This document shows, in pieces, positions 10,556 through 21,120 of a stretch of 64,000 nucleotides of DNA. Numbering within the stretch: the first letter of the stretch is position 1; each line of letters begins with the position of its first letter. Under the pieces are notes generated by a model. It was not told where the DNA came from. It saw only the letters and a program-made list of their open reading frames with translations, and made no database searches. This DNA is from Zantedeschia hybrid cultivar (lineage: Eukaryota > Streptophyta > Magnoliopsida > Alismatales > Araceae): contig JARZZO010000013.1 of assembly GCA_030544215.1 (NCBI GenBank), positions 46,581,196-46,645,195 of the forward strand, given 5' to 3'. The translations under genes and the position numbers were made by a program.

Positions 10556-11537
10556 TGATGAGGCAGAATCCGATTCGGTCCATTAAGACAAGCCCAACAC
10601 TAAGATCAGCCCAGCAGCATCAGTAAAAGGCCCACTAGCTGTCTTCGGCCCGTCAACGACCCTATAGCCCTCGGCCCAGTAAGCAGTTCAGTGGTCCTCG
10701 GCCCATTAGCGGCCCAACAACCTTCGGCCCATCAGCGGCCCGATCGCCTTCGGCCTATTAGCGGCTCAGCAGCCCTCGGCCCAGTAGGCTCCGGCCCACT
10801 GAGCGGCATCTGGCCCATCTGCGGCCCAACCCCCTTCGGCCCAGTAGCCATATCCGGCCCACTCCGGTGGGAGGGTTAGGCGTTATGGCGGTTTACCAGT
10901 AAACCCAAAACATAGTCCTATATCGGCTACCACCGTTAAACAACCTCTATCCTCCGCTATAAATACACGGTTATTTGCTACCAAAGGTATGTCTTCGTGA
11001 CCCCAAGGACTACAGTCCAAAAAGCATTAAAGCTACTTCTTCCACCTCTTTGCCTTCTGAATCGAATTATCTTCAGAAGCTAACTTGACCGTCGGAGGAG
11101 TTCCCTAGGGCCGAACCCCGGGACTTCTACTGACGGGTTCTTCTTCTTTTCCTCTTTCTGCAGGGGCTTCGGTTTGAATCTTCGCCGACCTCTCCGAGTC
11201 GGCCTCGGCCACCGACATCGGATCTTCTCCCTCCGGTCTCGACGCCATTCGTCGGTCGGTCCGCCTCGCCCGAAGGTGCCTCGGCCTCGCCTCGCGCCGT
11301 CTGTTACTCGTCCGGAGGAGCTTCGGCCACGCCTTCCGCAGGCTGGCCCACATCCATCCGAGGGAGTCTCGGCTTCGCTCCCGTCCAGGCCTCCCCCGGC
11401 TTCTGATTTTCGGCCTCGTCTCCGCCCTCGCCGCATTCCGGATCCCCGTCGGGCCTCTTCTCCGATCCGATCTAGTTTTGGATCTCAACCTCGGATTCCA
11501 GCCTCGAAATCCGATCGTGATAGCTTTGACTACATCA
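10556..11537 (+). repeat. 3' LTR of the gypsy element
   Basis: 982 bp, begins TGATGAGGCAG and ends ACATCA, preceded by the purine tract AAGAGTGGGAGG. TATAAATA is at 10958-10965. It is near-identical to the 5' LTR apart from scattered substitutions and small indels, for example near 11398-11406. The TSD copy ATATC follows at 11538-11542. Confidence 0.9.
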
Positions 11538-12079
11538 ATATCCAAAGCATAAAGTCTTTTTGTTCCGGCACTTGTCTGTCCGGACTCGAGGTTCCTAGTA
11601 GCATCAACCTTTTGAACATGCTAGGAAGTTGAATTTTTTTATTTTTTTTTTGAAAAGAGCCATTTGATCAAATAATTAAACTGTATTGTTACAGTCCATC
11701 ATGAGTTTATGGAGATGATAGGGCCAATGTAGTACTAAACTTTTTTTTTTTTTTAAGACTTAGTACTGAACTTTTTCAATCATGTGTTTTCTGAACTTAA
11801 AATGGTTCAGTACATTACAGTCCTCAATGCTTGTAAGAACTCGCTCTATCTTCACTGATTGTCCACTTGAATTGCAGATGAAGAGCTCACAGATGCGGTC
11901 TGTCATACAAACAAGCACCGCAAGTTAGGATAATGATGGTTATCATAAGATCTCATTGTTTGGTTGTTAGAATATAATGTTTAACTTTGCACAACCGGTT
12001 TTTGTTAAAACAAAATATCCGCACAACGGATGATCAGAGGATTATAAATACGTAACTATAGTCAACAAAAGCCTTAGTC

Positions 12080-12352
12080 CCATTTTGTTTGCAGAATAAG
12101 TTATTATGTGGGGCTCATTGACGGGATAGCGTATATTAGAATAAAAAGTATTTGGATTTGATAATTTTGTAGAGTCTGTTGACGGAATAAGAAGAATAAG
12201 TAATTCTTGAGTCTAAAGTAGGATGACTTATTCTCCTTATTCGTCGGATACGCTATTTTACACGATATTGGTCATTTTGCTTGTCAAAACAAAATTAAGT
12301 TTATTCTTCTCTTATTCGTCTTTATTCTTCTCATATTCTTCAATCAAAGTGG
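12080..12352. repeat. MITE-like repeat, copy 2
   Basis: The second and better preserved copy of the repeat at 2,488-2,761. It is ~273 bp with imperfect terminal inverted repeats: CCATTTTGTTTGCAGAATAAG on the left, and the complement of the right end reads CCACTTTGATTGAAGAATAT. Termini of this type are common in hAT-related MITEs. I could not find a convincing 8-bp TSD. Confidence 0.6.
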
Positions 12353-12353
12353 C

Positions 12354-14630
12354 GCTAATAGATAGCAGATTTTTAGATTGCTCCTCCAAATTTATACGTC
12401 TCACTAGAAGCATTTTGACAGTCACATCAAATGGGTGAATTCAAGATAAAGGAGGCGGTAAAATGTGCAGTTATTCTACACTTGTAGTAATTAATGGGTT
12501 TTTTTATGGAGTAATTTGATATAACACTAAAAAAATAAGTTCACCTTAACATATAATATTGTAAAATAGATTTACGTGGACAATACAAGGGTGTATCACA
12601 AGGAAGGCATTCAATGTATGTATAATATCTGAAAATTAAAAAAATACGTGACACGTTATATACTGTCTAATTTTGCGTTAGTTCTTCGTCGCATATAACA
12701 TGCTGTATACCTTCACTAATTTTATGATAGTTCTCCGTAACATTTATGACAGTTCTCCATCACATCCATAAAACTTAATTTTACGGCAGTTCGCCGTCAC
12801 ACCTCTTATAAATAGCAGTGCTCCGTCACGTATAATCCCTATTTACACATTATCTCTCTTGTAGTGTTTAGTAAATCTTTACACCTAAAAAATGTATAAA
12901 TGTTCGTAATACAACTTGGATGGAATGGATTTGTTCTGTGGACTTCGTAACTTTGCCATTGGGGCCATAAATTTATATTAACTTGGACGGTTTATAGTAT
13001 AAAGACTCGTTTGATGCATTGTAAAATACTAAAATCTTGGTTATGAAATAGTTGATTTCAAAACTAATGAAAATAAAATCTCTGATTTTAAAATCACCAA
13101 TTTTGAAGTTACTGGTTTTAGTTAACAGTGATTTTAGACTGAAAATTTAAATCAATTAAGAGAAAGATTTTAATGATCAACCGGTTTTGAAATACAATAA
13201 TTTATGACATTCCAAATATACAAAAGATAAATGATTTACAACAAAGCAAACATAAGGAAAATACTATTTTACTATTTTATTTTATAGTTCTTTAAATATT
13301 TGTTTCAACATAAAATAGTATGAAACAAAAGCTTATCGAGCATGTGTCTGTTTATTTGGAGACTTATTCCCTTGGATTTTCAGACAGAGTATCACTTGAT
13401 CTATTCATTTTTAACAAAAAGTCAAACATATTTTATTTCACCAAGATGTACAAAGTACAAGCCAATAAGATTGCCAGATCCTCGTATGGCCCAAGATCAA
13501 AAGTACAACCACCTTTAAACCACCCACAAGAAAGATACTAGTAAACACCGCAACAAAGAAATTGCCAACTGTAGAGACAGTTTAGGAACGGCCTGAAGTA
13601 TGGAGAATCCTTTGAAACAGCTAGGGAACTGACGAAATCTAGCATGAAAGTGGACCCTCTCATAGCACTTGTTGATGCTGCACTCAACGATTTTGCAGTT
13701 TTTAACAAACAAAGGAAAGCTCTGGGGATATGCATCCAAGTGGAAACATGTAGATAGGCACTAAAGACACGAGCATCCTACAAGACTCCAGCTCCTATTC
13801 ACGAACCAGCATTCAGCTTCGGCAATCTCCTAAAGAGCCAGCGTGGTTTGGAATGAACGTCCGATCATGAATCTTTGGGTAAAGCCTCAAACAGAGCAAG
13901 ATGATCCGGGGAGAAAACGAAGAAGAAATAAAGGTAGAGATGATTTGGGTAGGGGATAGTCCAAGAGTGATACAAATACAAAGAGACAAATGTAGGATCA
14001 ATCAAACTTAACAAAAATTGGTGAAAGAAGACCACTAACTAAAATAAAGATGAAATACTAACCGAGGAAGACAAGATAGTTCTAGGACAGTTCAAAGACT
14101 AATATGACAAAACTCTCAACAGGAAATGAAAACACCAAAATAGTGAGATATTCTCCAAAAGGAGTAAGGGGGAGGGGGTAATAAGAGAACCACCCTCTCC
14201 CAACAGGAATGCAGTAGGAGAAGACGAGAGGGAGAGAGGGCGGGGTAGCAGGTATGCAATGCTATAAATATTACAAGTTCACATGAATTACAATACTCAA
14301 GGCGTTGCAGCGTACAATATTGCAAAAACTTAGGTAGGGGGGCCACCCCAGCTACGAGATTGGACCGTCAGACTAAATTTAAAATAATATCACCCTTCTG
14401 AGCGATATGAGCTTTTGGGTCGTTGAGGACACTACAATGTAGGCAGTGACACAATAAGTGTTATTAGTGTTTCAGGGAAGGAGGCCTTGTAACTAAATCA
14501 GAGGATTTATTTATGCTCTTATTTTATTTTATAAATAATTTAACAAATGCTAAAGTAAATATCAATGCAGTGAAGGACACACGTGCAACATCCATCCAAA
14601 ATATTTAAGAAATATACATCAGGGAAGTAA
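12354..14630. other. Non-coding stretch with decayed repeat sequence
   Basis: No supported gene. At 12,600-12,866 motifs such as GTTCTCCGTCAC recur and the segment ends CTTGTAGTG, like a CACTA-element end, but a matching left end and 3-bp TSD are missing. From ~13,430 to 14,350 the sequence is less AT-rich, has short frames on the minus strand without recognisable domains, and resembles neither gene nor intact element. It may be an old retroelement remnant. Confidence 0.5.
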
Positions 14631-14631
14631 A

Positions 14632-15020
14632 TTGAGCGGGTTGGGTTGAGTTATGTGATAATTTGGATTTAATTTAAATTTAAAATAGCTCAGCTCAATT
14701 TTAGTCCAATCCAAATTCAGTCTAAACTTAACCTAAATTCAGCCCCAATTCAATAGTGAGTGGGTTGGGTTGGATTGGACCTGCTTATAAATGGTTCGTT
14801 AGAAGTGTTTTACTTTTTATATAAATTATTATAAAGTCAATAGATTAAATTAGACCAGCCTGTTTCCGGTTCAAATCAGACCAAATTTAACTAATGTCGA
14901 CCCAAATTTAACCCAACCCAATTTTATAACGTTGGCCAACCTAATTTCCTACCTAATTTCCTTTAATATAGGTTAGGTTGGACTAGGCCACAGGTTAATC
15001 CGCCCGATTGACACTCCTAA
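14632..15020. repeat. Putative hAT-like MITE rich in GGTTGGGTT / AACCCAACC
   Basis: Arms rich in GGGTTGGGTTG on the left and their complement on the right enclose an AT-rich centre. The left edge (AGGGAAGTAAATTGAGCGGG) and the complement of the right edge (AGGAGTGTCAATCGGGCGG) are imperfect inverted repeats. No clear TSD; old copy. Confidence 0.45.
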
Positions 15021-15462
15021 TAGTCACACAAGATTATAGAGGTATGCATGAAAAACATTTGGAGTCGACGAATACACAGTTTATATCTTGTCACTGCAAG
15101 AAATGAGAGTATTAGGAACGGAGGATTAACAACAACTTGAAAAGACATCCCAATAAATATCAATTGAGACGGCTCTTTGTGAGGCATCTCTTATAATACT
15201 TTAAAAGAGATTATTCTTAATAGCTTTCACTAATGACATCTTAGTTGAGACGGCTCATTTTACAGTTGTCCCTTCTAAATAGCAAAAGCGACGCTTATAG
15301 CACTGTGTCTCTAATATTTACTTATTTGAGCGTCCATACATTCATCTGTCACTAATAATGTATGTAAATAGAGACGTCTTATAATTGTCATCCCGAATAT
15401 TTTCTTTAGGGACAGAGATAAAATTGTATCCCTAATATTTACTTATTGAGGATGATGTCGTC

Positions 15463-15885
15463 TAGGGGTGTGCATAAAAACCGAAAAACCGAACCGAACC
15501 GTTCGGTTCGGTTCGGTTTGGAGTCAGGTTCGGTTCGGTTCGGTTTCACAAAGTTGTGAAACCGAACCGAACCGAAAAATCGAATAAATCGATTTTTTAA
15601 AGTAAATAAGTATTTATATTAACATTATGCATATAAATATTTTAATATTTTAATATCATATATATATATGTATAAATAAGTATTTTTTAAATATAATTTT
15701 AATGTTAAATATATATATATATATATATACATTTAATATCAATAAAATATGAAAATTCGGTTTGAACCGAACCGAACCGAAAAATTTCGGTTCGGTTCGG
15801 TTCGGTTTCAAATGTAAGTTCGGTTCGGTTCGGGTTGAAGAAATTTCCTCTAAAACCGAACCGAACCGAACCGTGCACACCCCTA
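15463..15885. mobile_element. hAT-like MITE rich in CGGTTCGGTT, nested in the CACTA element
   Basis: Perfect 12-bp inverted ends TAGGGGTGTGCA (15463-15474) and TGCACACCCCTA (15874-15885) are flanked by the 8-bp direct repeat ATGTCGTC (15455-15462 and 15886-15893), the hAT signature. The subterminal arms consist of CCGAA/TTCGG repeats that could fold into a long hairpin around a TA-rich centre. Frames running through it are repeat translations. Confidence 0.85.
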
Positions 15886-17023
15886 ATGTCGTCTTCAGTT
15901 ATCCCTAATGAATAAGTCAATAGAGACACGTAATAATCGCCGTCTATGATAGTTCTCTTATAAATGATACAAAAGATCCTTATAGAATTACGTCCCTAAT
16001 GTTAAATATTTTGCGACGACTTCATCGTCAGCCGCCCCTCATAATGAAACTAATTGTAACACCTTAGAAACCAGCCACTATTAGTTTCTTGATTAGAGAC
16101 AAGTTTCATCGAGCCGTCTCTCATGGTCATTAGGTTTTCTGAGTCAATGTTGTTAGTTTTTTCTAAATAGTTATCTTACAAGTAATAAGAGACCCTTATA
16201 GAATTACGTCCCTAATATTCACTCTTTTGAGACGACTTCACCTTTACCCGTCTCTCATAATTACGTCAAAAGAGACATCGTACATAATACGTCTCTAATG
16301 CTTTCCTTATTATAGACAAGTTTGATGAAATCGTTACTAATAGTTTAGTTTGAGATACATATTCAGTTGTCTCTTTTAATCAAATAGCTAATTTAACTAG
16401 TAAATTAATAAAATTGATATAATTAATATACATTACTTGAATTAATATGTAATTATATATAGTTATGATATATATTTTTATATTTTAAATATATCTTTAT
16501 TAATCTAATGTCCATATTATTACACGAGCGCATATGCATGCACACTTACATTCTTTGTCTAGCACACCCCCTCTCTCTATACACAAGTGTTTATCTCTAT
16601 ATTCATGAGTATTTTTCTCACTCTCTCGCCATAGCTCTTAACTCTTAACCCCTTGCCCCTCATGTGTATCTAATTACTTAAATATGATATAAGTTACTAT
16701 ATGATAAAGTTAGGTTTGAATATAATTAGATGTAAATTTAAAATATCATGACCATAAATTTGGTCAAACAATCAAAAATTTAATAATGACTCGCCAACAT
16801 ACAAAGTACAAATACATTTTCACAATATTCTTTGTCACCAAGCCTCTCTTCTCTCTTGGATCTAATGCACCTCTGGGCATCCTATGACATCCCCACATGA
16901 ATCGCATATGCACAGGCAGTCACAAGCGTGTGATTCAAAGTTTTTTAAGGTTGATTATACTATCAAAGGTCAGATGGTGAATGAGGTGGATCCCATTTAT
17001 CATAGATATATCTCTGTGTTTGA

Positions 17024-17060
<37 letters not shown>

Positions 17061-18202
17061 CATTGACTACTCTTTAAGTACCCAATAAGACCTTTTTAAG
17101 TATTAATGTAAATAGTCTATTCATAAATAAACTATGGTAATAAGATATTTAATGTCCTATAGGGTTTTCTACAAAATAATTATGGGTACAAACAACTTGG
17201 TACTCATTATGATATGATCTGAATTTATAAATTTAAATTAAAAAAAAATCAAACTAAATCTATCATAGACTCATTGGGCTCACGAGCTATTTGAAACTTC
17301 ACTCGATCTCGTTTAATATCTAGATAAGTCAAACCTAAACAATTATCATTTATACTTGGCTCGAATTTGAACTCGATTAAAATTAATCATGATCTAAGCT
17401 TGAACACGGTAAAACTAGGTTGGACTTAGCTCATTTACACGTCTAATGGAAATTCACTAAAATACCTGTAAATTTTTTTAACAAGATCTTGAAAAAAATA
17501 AGAAAAATATATTTTTTATCATATGATCTATATCATGTCTTGTGAGATTTAGGTAATAAAAGTCATATCTTCATACAAAAAGTATGATGCATTTTATATG
17601 AATGAAATGGCTAGTATCAAAATAAATAAGAGTTATAGATTAAAAATAACTTAAATATAGGTGTCAAATAATTTCGTTATGTTATTAGCATTTTTAAAAA
17701 TGTTAAAGAATGTAAATATAATTTTAATGCACTCTTATATTTTACATGTGGAAATAAATACAACACAAAATATGAAAACGTCAAACTAGTACAAAATTTA
17801 AAACGGAAACTTCCCCCCATACCCCAACTATTCTCGTTTGGTGTTCCATGCAACTTCCTAGTTTCTCTGCTTTGTGGGTTCCAAGGAACCGTCGCCGCTC
17901 TTTTGTGTTGTAGCGTTGCTATGCCACTCGAGCCCACACGCAAGCCCCACCCTCCTCTATTGTCGCCTCCACTTGCCACCTGCTGACCACGTGCAGAAGC
18001 CTCACCTACTAACAAACTCAATGTCGACTGTACACGGTGGGTGTTGGTTTTTCCATTGCAGGTACATCTCTGTGTGTGTGTGCACACTTGATTTTGTACA
18101 GCGATTGGTCTCTCTCTCTTTCTCTGCGCATCAGGTTTCCACACCGGACCTATGCGCTCTCTTGGGCATGCTCTCTCCCTCTCTCTCAAGTTCCTTGCAG
18201 TA

Positions 18203-18236
18203 GCAGGTCATCTCTCTCTCTCTCTCTCTCTCTCTT
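18203..18236. repeat. CT microsatellite
   Basis: An uninterrupted TC/CT run in a generally CT-rich part of the CACTA interior; a TA run also lies at about 17,040-17,060. Confidence 0.8.
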
Positions 18237-19261
18237 TTAAGTTTTCTACGGTAGGTCATCTCTCCCCCCCCCCCACAGGATGAAGCTCTCCTTTAAGTTT
18301 ATTGTGCGGTGCTCTCTATCTCTCTTGTCATATAATTTTTTTTTTTTTTTTTGTGCTTGATAATTATTAGAGACGGCTCTAAGCGTCACTAAAGATAATT
18401 TTGAGACGGCTTTAAACATTTCTTATAATCTTTAGGGATGACTACAAATCGGCCCCATTACTTGTTAGATATTGTTTTTAAATTTTAGGGATGGCTACTA
18501 GATGGATGTTAAGTTGTCTATGAAAAGCTCTTAAGAGACGGTGGAACCATTGACCCTAATAATTACTTTAGGGACAGTGACCTCCGTACAAATAATTATA
18601 ATAAGAGACAGATAAAAGTAGTCACTACTATTTTTTTTTTTTATTGAGATGGCCAAAAGCGGTCTCTATTAACATCTTTTGGAACGGCTACAAACAAACC
18701 TTATTCCTTGTTTGACTAGGTTCCAGCATATTAGGGACGGCTTTAAAATTTAAGAAATGCATATATTTGAGACGGCTATATAAAATTACTAGAGATGGAT
18801 ATTAAGCCGTCTCTAAAATTTTTTTAAAGGACACGGAAACCATTGGCTCTAATACTTGTTTTTGGGATGATAGTAGATGTCACAAATATTTTTAATAAGA
18901 AACATATACAACATCGTCCATAATAAGTATTTTTTATTGAGATGACTACAAGTTGTCTCTTATATAATGTTTTAGAGACAATTATGAACGCCGTCTTTTA
19001 TACTTTTACCGACGGATTTATTAGAGATGACTTTGGCAACAGCTAAAAAGCCGTCTCTAATAGTATTAGAGACGACGTAATACCTATTAGAGATGACTTT
19101 AAGTCGAGGCCGATTTTTACTTTTCTTGTAGTGTGTCAAGTTATACATGTATGAAAAAATATAAAACGACAAAATTTCGACACCACGAACATGATCTCCA
19201 TGTCGGTGCATGCAAATTATTGCCATATGTGACATGTGAAGCCCGCATTCCTAAAATGAAA

Positions 19262-19981
19262 TCTATACTATAATATAAAACATAGTTCCTTGCACCATTT
19301 TTTTTCTTTCATAAAATCTCTCTCCATGTGTTGCCACGTGTCACTTCATTCTTCAAAAGAAATGCAAGCGTCATCTATCTCTCTTTCTCTCTCACTTTAA
19401 CTAGAAAGAACAAGTCTTTCTTTCTCTTCCTAATTTAAAGCGTTCATATTTAATATGATATCTCTTTCTCTTAGTTAATCTTTTGTGGGCTTCATCAATT
19501 GAAGCTAATGAATGAGATCATTTGGAAGAGTGGTTCTGTCGCCTTATTGATGGGACATCCGAATGTGCCTTTGAACCAGTAATTTGGTTTTGGGCATAAG
19601 AGAGGGTTGATTTAGAAATATAATTTTTGAAGTTTAACCATAACATCTGTGGGCTTTTTTATATATATACATATATATATTTAAGTTATTAAAAAATGAC
19701 ATAAAAATAGGAGATGATCTTTCGATATGTTACATCATTGGTATGATAAAAAAATATCATAAAAAAGAAAAAGTATATTAATATGACAAAAAGATATTAT
19801 AAAAGTAAAAAGTATTGATTATTCTGAAAATTTGATTGGGTTGGTAGAATTAATAGTTAAATTGTTAAATCTCCATAATTTTTGATAGTTTTTTATTTAT
19901 CTATATTCTATTTCAGTTCTTTTCTCCCCTGAGCATCAATTTTATTTTTCTCCTCCGTGCATCACACGGGTTTTTTGCTAC
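19262..19981. mobile_element. Helitron-like non-autonomous element (candidate)
   Basis: The left end TCTATACTATAATATAAAA follows an A and matches the common 5' terminus of plant Helitrons. The right end has the small hairpin CCGTGCATCACACGG (stem CCGTG/CACGG) followed by GTTTTTTGCTAC, close to the usual hairpin plus T-run plus CTRR. The last bases are CTAC rather than CTAA/CTAG, so the 3' terminus is slightly decayed. No coding sequence. It lies between the CACTA element and the MITE pair upstream of the strumpellin gene. Confidence 0.5.
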
Positions 19982-20013
19982 CTCCGCAAAACCCGCAATT
20001 TAGTTTTGGGTTT

Positions 20014-20353
20014 TTTGTATATACATATTTCAAATACATTGTATTTGTATGTGTATCCTTGGCTCTCACGTATTAGCATCAATACCTTTGGAATCTTTAG
20101 AAAGTTGCACCTGTACCTCTGGATCTAATGATTTTACATAAGCACTTTTAAATTCACTAATGTTTTACATATATACCTCTCAATTTACTAAAATATTACA
20201 TTATGTAATCCTAACCCCTCCGATGATATCATGATTTATGTAATGTTTTTGACATATCTCGTTGAAATTTACCTAAGTTTGTAAGGATGGGTATAAATAT
20301 AATATCTTGAAGAGTTCATGGGTATTGATGATAATAAGAGTATATATGCAAAA
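20014..20353. repeat. Long-TIR MITE, copy 1 of a tandem pair
   Basis: A ~340-bp AT-rich unit closely parallels the adjacent copy at 20,393-20,768: the same order of TTTGTATATACATAT, GGCTCTCACG..ATCAATACC, TCTAATGATTTT, TTGACATAT and a closing TATATATGCAAA. Its right terminal repeat is shortened. Confidence 0.65.
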
Positions 20354-20392
20354 AATTCTTTCGTTTTTATTTTTTTTTAAAATAAACCCAAA

Positions 20393-20768
20393 TTTGCATA
20401 TATACTTCTCAAATACGTTGTATTTGCATATGTACCCCAACTCTCACTTATTGTCATCAATACCCTAAAATATCTACAGAATTGCACTCATACCCCTCTC
20501 TACATCTAATGATTTTGCATATACTCCTAAATTTACTAATATTTGACATATATATCCTTTAATTCACTAACATTTTGCATGTGTACCCCCAACACGTTCC
20601 ATGTTATTATGATTTATAGAATCTTTTTGACATATTTCGTTGAAATTCAGCTTAATTTGATGGAGATGTATAATGTAATATTTTAAAGATTTAAGGATAT
20701 TGATGACAATGAATGGGAGTTAGGGGTATAAATGCAAATACGACGTATTTGTGAGGTATATATGCAAA
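20393..20768. repeat. Long-TIR MITE, copy 2, next to the strumpellin promoter
   Basis: 376 bp with 46-bp terminal inverted repeats (20393-20438 against the complement of 20768-20723) that differ at only about five positions; both begin TTTGCATATATAC and end in TACCCC. Such long TIRs suggest a Mutator-like origin. No coding sequence, TSD not clear. Its right end lies 188 bp upstream of the start codon at 20,957, so it probably contributes to or limits the gene's promoter. Confidence 0.7.
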
Positions 20769-20956
20769 AAAAAAAAAAAACCCCCCCTTCTAACGTCACC
20801 CGCTAGTCGCACCGGGGTCAAAGGAGGGCCTGGTTCGCCAAATAGCCGTTTAAGAACGCCCATTTCGCGAGGAGCGAGCCAGGGAGAGCTGGAGAGAGCA
20901 GAGCAAGGGTTTCTGCGCCTTTTCTTCTTCTTCTTCCCGGCGCGGAGGGCTCGACG
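20769..20956 (+). promoter_or_regulatory. Proximal promoter / 5' UTR region of the strumpellin gene
   Basis: The base composition switches from AT-rich MITE sequence to GC-rich DNA. It has a CTTCTTCTTCTTC pyrimidine tract at about 20,922-20,938 shortly before the ATG, typical of plant 5' UTRs. No TATA box is evident. The transcription start cannot be fixed from the sequence. Confidence 0.45.
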
Positions 20957-21120
20957 ATGGCGGGTGCCGGTGATGACGACGAGGTTTCCGAGTTCTTCCC
21001 CGAGCTCCTCTCCTTCGCCGGCAGGGCTCAGGCTCTGATCTCCGAACTCCTCATCGTCTCGGAGGGGGTTCCTTCGGAGTTCCACGATCCACGATTCGAT
21101 ACCGTGCTCTTCGACCTCAG
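20957..21120 (+). CDS. WASHC5: Strumpellin exon 1
   Basis: It starts at MAGAGDDDEVSEFFPELL, the first ATG after the GC-rich leader, and carries the conserved helix RAQALISELLIVSE. It ends after two bases of the Arg codon in VLFDLR. Continuity with exon 2 (YLDGPDDF) requires the break at AG|GC, so the donor is GC instead of GT. The nearby GTATGT at 21,161 would put exon 2 out of frame. Confidence 0.85.

Larger units (their letters stand above)
4423..11537 (+). mobile_element. Ty3/gypsy-type LTR retrotransposon, non-autonomous (gag kept, pol missing, antisense gene present)
   Basis: A 7.1-kb element with two near-identical LTRs (4423-5399 and 10556-11537) flanked by the 5-bp TSD ATATC (4418-4422 and 11538-11542). 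A primer site TGGCGCCGTCTG starts at 5402 and a purine-rich tract (about 10531-10550) precedes the 3' LTR. Inside are a short gag (5434-6231), a tandem-repeat block (about 6541-6960) and a spliced antisense gene (9632-7141, minus). No protease, RT, RNase H or integrase motif is visible, so it must have been mobilised in trans. Antisense genes near the 3' LTR are known from plant Tat-lineage gypsy elements such as Grande, which fits, but lineage assignment is an inference. The LTRs differ by only a few percent, so the insertion is fairly young. Confidence 0.85.
15092..19133. mobile_element. Non-autonomous CACTA (En/Spm-type) DNA transposon
   Basis: The 4.0-kb segment starts CACTGCAAGAAA and ends TTTCTTGTAGTG, whose complement is CACTACAAGAAA. 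The 3-bp direct repeat TGT flanks it exactly (15089-15091 and 19134-19136). Both ends carry many short subterminal repeats of the GAGACGGC / GCCGTCTC type (about 15,160-15,470 and 15,900-16,390 on the left, 18,360-19,110 on the right), the binding-site arrangement typical of CACTA elements. No transposase-like frame is visible in the AT-rich interior, so it would depend on a partner in trans. The element carries a nested hAT MITE at 15463-15885 and a CT/TA microsatellite-rich centre. Confidence 0.85.

Noticed and set aside
12525..12866. Small CACTA element
   Set aside because: The right end TTGTAGTG and CCGTCAC repeats fit, but the left end is poor and the flanking triplets (TAA, TTT) do not match.
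13207..14350. Minus-strand short frames suggesting a gene or LINE
   Set aside because: No recognisable domain, splice structure or tail; treated as decayed repeat.
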